DNA of 64,000 bases, taken from the NCBI RefSeq assembly GCF_050753385.1, contig NZ_JBLZFZ010000024.1, positions 1-64,000 on the forward strand. The letters run 5' to 3'. Under the pieces are notes generated by a model. The model searched no databases, was not told the origin of the DNA, and saw nothing but the letters and a program-made list of their open reading frames with translations. Position numbers and translations under genes: made by a program. Positions 43,313-51,503 of this stretch are shown here, one piece after another; the stretch's first letter is position 1; every line of letters starts with the position of its first letter. Source of the stretch: Pantanalinema rosaneae. Its GTDB lineage: Bacteria; Cyanobacteriota; Cyanobacteriia; Leptolyngbyales; Leptolyngbyaceae.

Positions 43313-45007
43313 TTATGTAACGGGTGATTGCCACCAGCGATCGCCCTGGACGAGGGTATGCACCTGCCAGGCTGGATCGGTCTGGGGGCAATCTGATCGA
43401 TAGTGCCCTCCTCTGCTTTCGGTGCGGAAGTGAGCGCTTTTGAGAATTAGGCCAGCAATAGTGAGTAAATTGCGGGTTTCTGCCCACTGCCGTACCATGG
43501 GCTCTGCCGCCGCTACAGACATCCCATTGACGAGTTCCGGCGACAAACTTTGTAACGTTTGACTAATTTCTAACGTCTGAAATTGCTGTTGCCATTGCTC
43601 TACCTGGGCGATCGCCTGGATCATGGTTTCCCCTTCCCGGCAAATGCCCGCACTCTGCCAAACCAGGCGTGGTAACTCGGTGCGGATCTGCTCAATAGTC
43701 ATGCTGTCGGCGGCTTTCAGGTTAATTTCCCCCGGCTCCCGGTTTCCCACCTCCCCCCGGATTCCCCCTGCCTGGGATGTCTCCAGGTTTCCTAACTGTG
43801 CCAACTCTGCCCCAAACACCAAACATTCTAAGAGGGAATTGCTGGCAAGGCGATTGGCTCCGTGGACTCCAGTGCTGGCTGTTTCACCAACGGCATATAG
43901 ACCTGGAATAGAGGTGCGATTGCTTAAATCCGTGACAATCCCTCCCATCCAGTAATGGGCGGCTGGGGCGACTGGAATGGGAGATTGAAACACATCGATC
44001 CCCCAGCGTTGGCAAACCTGAATAATGTTGGGGAAGCGATGCCGGATACGATCGGGGGGAATGGGCCGTAGATCTAACCAGACATGGGCGGTTGCCAGAT
44101 CTGCCTGAGTTTCTTGGAGATAACTAAAAATAGCTCGACTGACGACATCTCTGGGGGCAAGTTCTCCGGCGGGGTGATACTTAAAGGCAAAGCGATCGCC
44201 CTGGGCATTGACTAAATGGGCACCTTCGCCCCGAACCGCTTCACTAATTAGAAATCGGGGTGCGCCAGGTTGAGTCAGGGCGGTGGGATGAAACTGAACA
44301 AATTCTAAATCTCGCAGAATCGCCCCGGCTCGGTATGCCATCGCCACACCATCCCCCGTACTGAGCGAAGGATTAGTGGTTTGCGCGAAGACCTGCCCAC
44401 CTCCACCTGTTGCCAGCACGACTGCCTTTGCCCGGAGCCATCGGATCTGCCCGTCATACACCAGGCACACGCCCTGACACTGGTGATCCTCTAACCAGAT
44501 ATCCAGCGTCAAGGCTTGGGGAATTACCTGAATGTGTTGGCGGGTCAAGACCTGGGCGGTTAAGGTGCTGACCACGGCTCGCCCCGTTGTATCAGCAGCA
44601 TGCAGCACCCGGCGACGGGAATGAGCCGCTTCCAGGGTGAGGGCGAGTTCCCCATTGTGGCGATCGAAGCCGACTCCCATCTCGATCAGGTTATCAATAC
44701 AACGAGAGGCATGTTCTACCAGAAACTTGACGGCTTCATAGTTACAGAGTCCTGCGCCTGCTTGCAGGGTATCGGCAATATGTAACTCCGCCGAGTCCTG
44801 GGGATCCACTACTGCCGCAATGCCGCCCTGTGCCCAATCACTGGCAGACAGCGATAGGGTATCTTTGGTGATTAACCCCACCTGAAGATGCTCTGGCAAA
44901 CATAGCGCTGTATATAGCCCTGCTGCACCTGCCCCAATCACCAGCACATCAAACTGGGTCGGTAATGCGGCTACAGAGGGCGGCGGAGTGGGCAAAGAAT
45001 CGGTCAT
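43313..45007 (-). CDS. nadB: L-aspartate oxidase
   Basis: FAD enzyme that oxidises aspartate to iminoaspartate, the first step of de novo NAD synthesis; 564 residues. The FAD-binding motif FDVLVIGAGAAGLYTALCL is near the N-terminus. Also typical are SDWAQGGIAAVVDP, the RDLEFVQFHPTAL active-site region, FLISEAVRGEGAHLVN, and GLYAVGETASTGVHGANRLASNSLLECLVFGAE. The frame is open to 45151, but that would run through the psbU terminator; ATG 45007 (MTDSLPTPPPS) is the sensible start. It lies downstream of psbU but is separated from it by that terminator. Confidence 0.95.
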   Translation of the reverse strand: MTDSLPTPPPSVAALPTQFDVLVIGAGAAGLYTALCLPEHLQVGLITKDTLSLSASDWAQGGIAAVVDPQDSAELHIADTLQAGAGLCNYEAVKFLVEHASRCIDNLIEMGVGFDRHNGELALTLEAAHSRRRVLHAADTTGRAVVSTLTAQVLTRQHIQVIPQALTLDIWLEDHQCQGVCLVYDGQIRWLRAKAVVLATGGGGQVFAQTTNPSLSTGDGVAMAYRAGAILRDLEFVQFHPTALTQPGAPRFLISEAVRGEGAHLVNAQGDRFAFKYHPAGELAPRDVVSRAIFSYLQETQADLATAHVWLDLRPIPPDRIRHRFPNIIQVCQRWGIDVFQSPIPVAPAAHYWMGGIVTDLSNRTSIPGLYAVGETASTGVHGANRLASNSLLECLVFGAELAQLGNLETSQAGGIRGEVGNREPGEINLKAADSMTIEQIRTELPRLVWQSAGICREGETMIQAIAQVEQWQQQFQTLEISQTLQSLSPELVNGMSVAAAEPMVRQWAETRNLLTIAGLILKSAHFRTESRGGHYRSDCPQTDPAWQVHTLVQGDRWWQSPVT

Positions 45008-45020
45008 TAAATTGCTACCT

Positions 45021-45069
45021 AAAAATAAAAAAATTGCTCTTTGTCCAATCGCTGGGCATCGAGCAATTT
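45021..45069 (-). terminator. psbU terminator
   Basis: Read on the minus strand, AAATTGCTC (45069-45061) pairs perfectly with GAGCAATTT (45039-45031), then a T-rich run TTTTATTTTT. It lies 23 bases after the psbU stop and just before the nadB start. Confidence 0.92.
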
Positions 45070-45092
45070 TCAGCAGAAATTGAACTGGCTGT

Positions 45093-45536
45093 CTAGCGGT
45101 AAATCCCGTTATTAATGCGATCGGCACCTTCAACCAGAGCCGATTCCACATCGGTAACGGTAAAGTTGCTCAAGTTGTCTTGCAGAACTGCTTTTTGGCT
45201 GGCAGACAGACCTGGAATATCCAACACATCATCTACCTGGTCGTAAGGTGCATTCTTGACGACTAGGCTGGCGAGGGTCGGGTACATGCCTGGAAACTGT
45301 CTGAACGCCCGAAGATTGGTATTATTCAAGTCAATTTTTTTACCATACTCAGAAGCCAGCTTTTCGCTGACGGCATCCCGTACACCTTCAACTGCCAATA
45401 GGCTAGATGTCGAGGTGACGGAGTTGAACGTTAGCGAATGAACATTGGCGGCTAGTGCCCCTTGAGGCAAGGCTAACCAGCTTAGACAGCCTACGACCAG
45501 GCTAAGGACAGCGAATAGGCGAATCAATCGTTTCAT
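45093..45536 (-). CDS. psbU: Photosystem II 12 kDa extrinsic protein PsbU
   Basis: PsbU stabilises the oxygen-evolving complex on the lumenal side of photosystem II in cyanobacteria and red algae. The 147-residue precursor has a thylakoid-lumen Sec signal (LFAVLSLVVGCLSWLAL, cut after ALA near residue 29) and a mature part with KIDLNNTNLRAFRQFPGMYPTLASLVV and the helix-hairpin-helix segment VDDVLDIPGLSASQK, both diagnostic. A strong GGAGGTAAGG ribosome site precedes the ATG. A clear terminator follows. Its presence places the organism among oxygenic phototrophs. Confidence 0.97.
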   Translation of the reverse strand: MKRLIRLFAVLSLVVGCLSWLALPQGALAANVHSLTFNSVTSTSSLLAVEGVRDAVSEKLASEYGKKIDLNNTNLRAFRQFPGMYPTLASLVVKNAPYDQVDDVLDIPGLSASQKAVLQDNLSNFTVTDVESALVEGADRINNGIYR

Positions 45537-45655
45537 AAAACCTTACCTCCCATTCCATGCCACGGAATCCATACTCGGCATTATTTATTGAGCCTATCAT
45601 TTCCGGTGCCCAATCTGGCAGAGAACTCCTGTAGCCCAATCGGAGCCACGATCGT

Positions 45656-46738
45656 TTAACTCAGATTTTTAGTTCTCGTTTGCAGAAATAAATCCAGATC
45701 AGGAAATGTACAGGCATAGGCGATCGTCGCAGCATCATACCCCTTTAAATCCAGGGTATGCTCACTAAATAAGTTGCTTTCAGCCACCAATGCCGACAGA
45801 TATTGATAGGTGGTTTTCCCAACGGCTATGTCTGCGCCGATTTGTTTCGTAGAGGTTTCCAGGCGAAAAGCCGCATTCACCGTATCGCCTAAGGCGGTAT
45901 AGTCGGGACGATCGCCGCTGCCCGTATTACCGACCATGGCATACCCTGTATTGATGCCAGCGCCAATTCGCAGGGGGAAGGGGAGGGGATAAAGATTACA
46001 AAGGTCAGTGGTCATCTTATGCAGGGCACTTAAGGCATGCAATACCCGCAGCATTTCGTCACTGCTGATATCCTGGGTGCCATGAATCCAGATTGCCATA
46101 ACGGCATCGCCAATATATTTATCGACCCAACTGCCATGCTCACGAATAATATCTCCGGCATGGCGAAACCAGGTGCCAATCATTTCCGAGAGAATTTTTT
46201 CGTCAAGCTGGCGCGTTAAGACTGTAAAGTTGCGGATGTCAACCACCAGCACCGAAATTAAGCGGCGCACATGCAGCGTGGCGGTGGCGGTGAATTCCTT
46301 CGAGTTCTCTGCCATGGCGGCATCGGATGTCTTTGCCGTCGGACAGTAAAATTCGAGTTCCGTTTGACCAAATGTGAGCCGATCGCCATTATGGAGTGTC
46401 ACCGGAATACTAACCCGCCGCCCGTTCACAAAGGAACCATTGCGGCTGCCTAAATCGATTAGATAGTATTCTCCCGTTTCCATGCACTGCAACATGGCAT
46501 GATTGCGGGAGATCCAGCGATCCGGCAGGACAAAGTTGTTATCCTCGCTGCGACCGATCGTCCAACAATTTGTGCCAGTCAGCAGCAGACGGCGATGGCC
46601 GGATTCCGTCCGAAGTAGCAAATGAGGAGCCGGTTGCAAAGTCACCACAGACTGTGAGCGTAATGATTCTTCTCTATGATGCATCCTGCCACATCTATTC
46701 ATGCCAGTGTAAGGGCTAGAAGAAAAATCTTTCAACAA
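45656..46738 (-). CDS. FHA-adenylate cyclase
   Basis: A 360-residue protein with an FHA domain (about 45-130: CWTIGRSEDNNFVLPDRWISRNHAML; YYLIDLGSRNGSFVNG) and a class III nucleotide cyclase catalytic domain (about 155-345). Both metal-binding aspartates are present, Asp167 (VLVVDIRNF) and Asp211 (DKYIGDAVMAIW). Lys207 and Thr281 match the adenine-recognition pair of cyanobacterial CyaB1, and Asn288 and Arg292 (TALGDTVNAAFRLE) have the expected spacing, so it should make cAMP. It is encoded as a single gene. The FHA domain suggests control by phosphothreonine binding; no kinase is adjacent. A cAMP-regulator-like site lies upstream of the PEP-CTERM gene, but a link is speculative. Confidence 0.92.
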   Translation of the reverse strand: MLKDFSSSPYTGMNRCGRMHHREESLRSQSVVTLQPAPHLLLRTESGHRRLLLTGTNCWTIGRSEDNNFVLPDRWISRNHAMLQCMETGEYYLIDLGSRNGSFVNGRRVSIPVTLHNGDRLTFGQTELEFYCPTAKTSDAAMAENSKEFTATATLHVRRLISVLVVDIRNFTVLTRQLDEKILSEMIGTWFRHAGDIIREHGSWVDKYIGDAVMAIWIHGTQDISSDEMLRVLHALSALHKMTTDLCNLYPLPFPLRIGAGINTGYAMVGNTGSGDRPDYTALGDTVNAAFRLETSTKQIGADIAVGKTTYQYLSALVAESNLFSEHTLDLKGYDAATIAYACTFPDLDLFLQTRTKNLS

Positions 46739-46836
46739 AATATATTAATGTTGGGATTTCTTCTAGAACCTAGCTGATGACACTACTAGATGATGATATG
46801 GCTCCCTAGTCAATCACTCATAAGGATGAGACAACG

Positions 46837-47607
46837 TTAGGCAGCGCATGCAGCCAGCCAGAACAAACCATCGACCAGGATCGTGCTGAGGACAGCGCCA
46901 CTGAATGCCCACCAGTGTAAAGCTGGAAAGCGTTGAGTATAGAGGCTTACCCCAAACAAGATTGCTGCTAGTATAATAGCCCAACCAATCCCTGAGGGAG
47001 TTTGAATTTGGGCGATCGCAGCTTGGAAGATCGAAGGCATCATGTCCTCGCTGACCTGCATTAACTTACGCCAGTACGGAATCAGATTCAGCACATAAAA
47101 GTAAAAATCTGTCAGGGCAGTACCCAATAGGGAACCCAGATAAAAGAAGTTACCAATCTTACTGCGTTGGGTTGCGATCCCCCAGATGGCAAAGGGGAGC
47201 CCGATCGCTTCTACCGGCAGATGCAACAAGGGTTCCCACCGTAGCCAACCCCAATAGAGTGATCCTGCTAACCAGGTCCAGGTAAAGCCGAGCAGTAGAT
47301 CTCCCCAGACATGGGTGCGGGGATGGGCTAACCAGCGCTGACCGAACCACCAAAGTCCTCCGGTCAATCCTAAACTGACCAGTGGTAGCGATCGGACTAA
47401 GGGTGCCTGAATAAATACCGGAACGGAAACCAGGAAAATAGCCGCCGCCAGAATTGCCCAACGGGGTTTTGCAAGAGCCGGAACCGAAGCACCTGTTCGG
47501 GGCACCTCTACTGTTAAGGGTGATGCCAGGGGATCAAGAATCTCGGCGGGGACAACCGTAGACTCGGAAGGATACAGTGGGGTAGAAGACGGTGAGTAGG
47601 AAATCAA
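46837..47607 (-). CDS. DUF3120 membrane protein
   Basis: Integral membrane protein of 256 residues, recognisable as the cyanobacterial DUF3120 family. About 50 polar N-terminal residues are followed by seven or so hydrophobic helices. Conserved pieces include GQRWLAHPRTHVWGDLLLGFTWTWLAGSLYWGWLRWEPLLHLPVEAIGLP (in pieces) and FYLGSLLGTALTDFYFY. The function is unknown. It is monocistronic and divergent from uppP. Confidence 0.88.
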   Translation of the reverse strand: MISYSPSSTPLYPSESTVVPAEILDPLASPLTVEVPRTGASVPALAKPRWAILAAAIFLVSVPVFIQAPLVRSLPLVSLGLTGGLWWFGQRWLAHPRTHVWGDLLLGFTWTWLAGSLYWGWLRWEPLLHLPVEAIGLPFAIWGIATQRSKIGNFFYLGSLLGTALTDFYFYVLNLIPYWRKLMQVSEDMMPSIFQAAIAQIQTPSGIGWAIILAAILFGVSLYTQRFPALHWWAFSGAVLSTILVDGLFWLAACAA

Positions 47608-47969
47608 GGGTGCAATCGCCGATGAAGATTGTCAATAATGAGTATCTACTTTACTTTATTTAACATAATGCAATCAGCCACTGGATATCAAGCCATTTTT
47701 CAATATCCCCCCCCTGGGTATACTGCTCTATGCTAGCCCAGCTAGCTCATAGTGACAAATCGGGATAGATCCGAGGGCGAGTTTTGGCTGAATGGCGACA
47801 CGAGGGTTGAGGCGATCGGGCGCAAAACCGATCGGGCAGAGAGATGGCATACTAGCTACGGATAGCCCCAGGGTTGATTAAAAACCTGAGAACTGGGGCA
47901 ATATCCGGTTAATCGCAGCAGTACATGGAAGAGTCAAATGGGTTCATGCCATAGATTGGGGACTAGGGA
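47608..47969. other. Divergent intergenic region DUF3120 / uppP
   Basis: About 360 bases without a gene. It has a GCTAGC-CCA-GCTAGC inverted repeat near 47732 and a nested hairpin GCCCCAG (47865-47871), GGTT (47872-47875), AACC (47883-47886), CTGGGGC (47893-47899) about 70 bases before the uppP start. GATCGGGC occurs twice near 47816-47837. A regulatory role is possible but unproven. Confidence 0.45.
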
Positions 47970-48884
47970 ATGGAAGTATTGATGCTGAACCCAGCCGGTT
48001 CATGGAGTGGTTGGAGTGGGGTGCAAGCCCTGGTCGCAACAGTTGAATCGCCAGCAGCCGTGGAAGGCTCTAATTTGTTGATTGCAGTTCTGCAAGCCTT
48101 TGCGCTGGGAATTGTCCAGGGCATCACAGAATTTTTGCCGATTAGTAGTACGGCGCATTTATTAATTTTCAGAGATATTTTCCATTGGACTCAGCAAAAA
48201 TATTTTGTTGATGCCATCCAGTTTGGCAGTGTGATTGCTGTGGTGATGTACTTCTGGCAGGATATTCGCCAAATTGTGTTAGGGGGCTGGGTCGCTTTCC
48301 GTCGCCGCGACTGGGAGCAGGAAGAATGGAAACTGTTGGTGGGGATTGCGGTCGGGACGCTACCCGCTTTGCTCATGGGATTCTTGTTGAAGGATTTAAT
48401 CCCCGAAAGTCCCGCCGTGATTGCGATCGCCTCGCTCATCATGGCTTCTTTATTGGGGCTGGCAGAACGAGTGGGCACCCGGAAACGCCGCTTCCGCGAT
48501 TTACAAATCCTGGATGGTTTATTAGTAGGGGTAGGACAAACCCTGGCACTGGTTCCTGGCTCATCCCGATCGGGATCGACCTTAACGGCGGCTCTTTTCT
48601 TAGGCTTAGAACGCCAAACCGCCGCCCGGTTTTCCTTTTTGCTGGGCATTCCCACTTTAACGATCGCCACCTTGTATCAAGCTCGCAAAGCCTTTGATAA
48701 TCTGGACAGCCTACTGCCGATGCTGGTTGGGATTGTTTCCAGTTTCATTTTCTCCTATATTGCGATCGCCTGGTTGCTGCGATTTCTTCAGCGCCAAAGT
48801 ACCTGGGTATTTGTCTGGTATCGCTTGGCATTTGGAATCACCCTCCTGTCAGCGATCGCGCTCGGGTGGCTGAAAAATAGTTAA
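47970..48884 (+). CDS. uppP: Undecaprenyl-diphosphatase
   Basis: UppP (BacA) recycles undecaprenyl pyrophosphate to the lipid carrier used for peptidoglycan and O-antigen synthesis; resistance to bacitracin follows from it. The 304-residue membrane protein has GIVQGITEFLPISSTAHLLI, with the essential Glu and Ser residues, and LALVPGSSRSGSTLTAALFLG, with the catalytic Arg. It has an N-terminal extension of about 40 residues before the first helix, and an internal start is possible. Seven to eight helices follow. Confidence 0.96.
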   Translation: MEVLMLNPAGSWSGWSGVQALVATVESPAAVEGSNLLIAVLQAFALGIVQGITEFLPISSTAHLLIFRDIFHWTQQKYFVDAIQFGSVIAVVMYFWQDIRQIVLGGWVAFRRRDWEQEEWKLLVGIAVGTLPALLMGFLLKDLIPESPAVIAIASLIMASLLGLAERVGTRKRRFRDLQILDGLLVGVGQTLALVPGSSRSGSTLTAALFLGLERQTAARFSFLLGIPTLTIATLYQARKAFDNLDSLLPMLVGIVSSFIFSYIAIAWLLRFLQRQSTWVFVWYRLAFGITLLSAIALGWLKNS

Positions 48885-48958
48885 CTTAGTGGTAAGGACT
48901 GAGTATTGAGCTATCTCGATCGCTTGGTTCCAATAGCTTCTTTAGCCATGGCAGCTTC

Positions 48959-50332
48959 ATGAGTGAGTCTTCTATTCGTCCAGCCTTAATTACGGCGGTG
49001 TTGCCCGAGTCGATCGCGGCTGAAATTGGCTTTGAAGCGGGCGATCGGCTGGTGGCAATTAATGGACAGCAGCCCAGAGACTTAATTGACTACAAGTTTC
49101 TGTGCGCTGACGAAGTGTTGGAACTGCAAGTGCTGGATGCTCAAGGCAAAACTCATACGATCGAAATCGAAAAGGATTACGACGATGATTTGGGGCTGGA
49201 GTTTGAGACGGCTTTATTTGATGGCTTGATCCAATGTAATAATCGCTGTCCGTTTTGTTTCATTGACCAGCAACCCCCCGGTAAGCGGCAGACGCTGTAT
49301 TTGAAGGACGATGACTATCGCCTCAGTTTTCTATATGGCAGTTACCTGACGCTGACGAACCTGACCCAGCGCGAATGGGATCGGATTGCCCAAATGCGGT
49401 TATCGCCGTTGTATGTCTCCGTTCATGCCACTGATCCGGAGGTGCGATCGCGCTTGCTGAAAAATCCTCGGGCGGGACAAATCCTAGAGCAACTACGCTG
49501 GTTTCAAGATCATGAACTGCAAATTCATGCTCAGGTGGTGGTGTGTCCCGGCATTAACGATGGTGATTACCTGACGCAGACCTTAGTAGAGTTATCTCAG
49601 TTTCACCAGGGCGATATGCCTGCGGTCGCTTCGGTCGCAGTCGTGCCCGTCGGCTTAACTCGCTTTCGTCCGGTAGAGGATGACCTGATCCCGGTGACCC
49701 CGACAAAGGCGCAGGAGGTGATTACGCAGGTACAAACTCTGCAAACAAAATTCCGCCAACAGTTTGGCTCCACCTTTGCCTGGTTAGCCGATGAATGGTT
49801 TCTGATCGGTGGGCAGGATTTGCCGCCGGAGTCCCATTACGAGGACTATCCGCAGATTGGCAATGGGGTGGGTTCGATTCGGCAGTTTCTCAAGGCGTTT
49901 CACAAAGCGGCTCGCAAGTTGCCGAAACAATTGTCTGTGCCCCGTCGCTTAACCTGGGTGGTGGGGAATGCGGTTGAACATGCCTTCCAGCCGATCGTGC
50001 AGCGATTAAATCAGGTCGCCGGACTAGAGGTGCAATTAGTCGCGATCGCCAGTCAGTATTGGGGACAGGCAATTTCGGTAACGGGGCTAATTACCGGTCA
50101 GGATATTTTGCAAGCGCTGGAGGGGCGGGAGTTAGGCGATGCCATTTTGCTGCCTACCGTGATGCTGAAGCATGATGAAGCCAAGTTTTTAGATGATTTA
50201 ACTGTGGCAGATCTCCGCGATCGCCTCCAGGTTGCGATCGTGCCGGTTGAGGGTGTGGAAGGGCTAATTGCGGCGTGTAGCAGTCCATTAACTGAGCTAT
50301 CAGTGGATGCTGAGAACGAGAAGTTAGTGTAA
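48959..50332 (+). CDS. TIGR03279 family radical-SAM-like protein
   Basis: A 457-residue protein of the cyanobacteria-specific TIGR03279 family (DUF512). Residues 5-75 form a PDZ domain (AEIGFEAGDRLVAINGQQPRDLIDY). The metal cluster motif is Cys93-x3-Cys97-x2-Cys100 (CNNRCPFCFID), the spacing of radical-SAM enzymes, followed by KDDDYRLSFLYGSYLTLTNL and the conserved LYVSVHATDPEVRSRLLKNP. The C-terminal DUF512 half has VGLTRFRP and WFLIGGQDLP. A role in iron-sulfur-dependent catalysis is likely, but the substrate is unknown. It follows uppP by 74 bases. Confidence 0.92.
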   Translation: MSESSIRPALITAVLPESIAAEIGFEAGDRLVAINGQQPRDLIDYKFLCADEVLELQVLDAQGKTHTIEIEKDYDDDLGLEFETALFDGLIQCNNRCPFCFIDQQPPGKRQTLYLKDDDYRLSFLYGSYLTLTNLTQREWDRIAQMRLSPLYVSVHATDPEVRSRLLKNPRAGQILEQLRWFQDHELQIHAQVVVCPGINDGDYLTQTLVELSQFHQGDMPAVASVAVVPVGLTRFRPVEDDLIPVTPTKAQEVITQVQTLQTKFRQQFGSTFAWLADEWFLIGGQDLPPESHYEDYPQIGNGVGSIRQFLKAFHKAARKLPKQLSVPRRLTWVVGNAVEHAFQPIVQRLNQVAGLEVQLVAIASQYWGQAISVTGLITGQDILQALEGRELGDAILLPTVMLKHDEAKFLDDLTVADLRDRLQVAIVPVEGVEGLIAACSSPLTELSVDAENEKLV

Positions 50333-50392
50333 AGTTGACCTGAGATTCCCTGGAAATTGTTTCTGTCCTATTGCTGATTGCTCAATTCTTTC

Positions 50393-51046
50393 ATGCCGTT
50401 TGCAAACCTGTTTATTGCTGGTGGTGTCGTCATGCTGCCGCTGCTGGGGTTTTCGTTCCTGGCAGTCGCATTAATTTTGGAACGAGTGATGTTTTGGGTA
50501 CGGGTGGTACGACAGCAGGATCTAGTAGTCCGGGAAGCGCTGACGTTGTATAAACGCAGTCCCAGAGCGGCATTCTTGAAGTTAGAGCAACATCCTGACT
50601 TGCCGATCGCCCGGATTTTTCTGGCGGCTTTAGAACTGGAGCAAGCCACGCCGGAGGAATTTCGTCTGGCACTAGAAAGTGCGGCTCAGGCAGAAATTCC
50701 CTTACTACGACGATTTAATACCGTGTTTGACACGATTATTAGTCTGTCGCCTTTGCTGGGATTGCTGGGTACTGTATTAGGGCTGATTCGCTCCTTTGCA
50801 GCACTGCGAATTGGTGATTTAGGCGGTGGCAATACCTTAGGGGTGAGCGCGGGAATCAGTGAAGCGCTGGTATCGACGGCGGCTGGGCTAGTCGTGGCGA
50901 TCGTCACCCTGCTCTTTGCCAATACCTTCCGGGGCTTATATCGGCGGCAGATGGCATTGATTCAAGAATATGGTGGGCAACTGGAATTGCTTTATCGTCG
51001 CCATTATGAACAGCGAGGAGTGCCCTACAATGCGCCTACCGGATGA
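50393..51046 (+). CDS. exbB: MotA/TolQ/ExbB proton channel subunit
   Basis: A 217-residue inner-membrane protein of the ExbB/TolQ family. It has an N-terminal helix (GGVVMLPLLGFSFLAVALILERV), a cytoplasmic helical loop, and two C-terminal helices, with the signature FDTIISLSPLLGLLGTVLGLIRSF and EALVSTAAGLVVAIVTLLFANTFRG. It energises outer-membrane transport or cell-envelope processes using the proton motive force together with the ExbD-like protein that overlaps its 3' end. The ATG at 50393 is preferred over the TTG at 50378. No tonB is seen. Confidence 0.93.
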   Translation: MPFANLFIAGGVVMLPLLGFSFLAVALILERVMFWVRVVRQQDLVVREALTLYKRSPRAAFLKLEQHPDLPIARIFLAALELEQATPEEFRLALESAAQAEIPLLRRFNTVFDTIISLSPLLGLLGTVLGLIRSFAALRIGDLGGGNTLGVSAGISEALVSTAAGLVVAIVTLLFANTFRGLYRRQMALIQEYGGQLELLYRRHYEQRGVPYNAPTG

Positions 51047-51434
51047 CGATCTGGAGCCAACGTTTCAGATCAATATTGTGCCGATGATCGATGTGATCTT
51101 CGCGATTTTGACCTTCTTCATTATGTCGTCCCTGTTTTTGACAAAATCGACTGGGCTACCCGTCACCCTGCCGCAGGCGGCGACCGCCGAGCCCCAGGCA
51201 CAAAGCCGGATTACCGTGACCATTGATCGCCAGGGACAAATTGCCTTAAATCGGCAACCGGCTCAACTGGAAGATTTACCCGCCCGCATCCGAACTCTGA
51301 TGACGAATAATCAGCCCACCTTGGTGGTTGTCAGTGCCGATACCAGTGTGGATTACGGGCGGGTCGTAGCAACAATGGATCGACTACGGACGATTCCAGG
51401 CGTAAAACTGGCGATCGCGGCGCAGAAACTCTAG
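51030..51434 (+). CDS. exbD: ExbD/TolR biopolymer transport protein
   Basis: A 134-residue partner of ExbB with one transmembrane helix near the N-terminus, containing the critical Asp: FQINIVPMIDVIFAILTFFIMSS. The periplasmic domain has GLPVTLPQAATAEPQAQ and ITVTIDRQGQIALNRQ. It begins 17 bases before the exbB stop, in another frame, with GAGGAG ahead of the ATG at 51030, so the two are translationally coupled. The longer frame (from 50970) is not used. Confidence 0.93.
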   Translation: MRLPDDDLEPTFQINIVPMIDVIFAILTFFIMSSLFLTKSTGLPVTLPQAATAEPQAQSRITVTIDRQGQIALNRQPAQLEDLPARIRTLMTNNQPTLVVVSADTSVDYGRVVATMDRLRTIPGVKLAIAAQKL

Positions 51435-51503
51435 TCGTCTGAATGGTTATAGGGGCAACCAGATCTGCCACCTGTTTACCCCTACAGCTAGTGGAGTGAG
51501 CGA

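Noticed and set aside
48191..48670. 159-codon minus-strand frame
   Set aside because: Antisense to uppP, whose family identity is certain.
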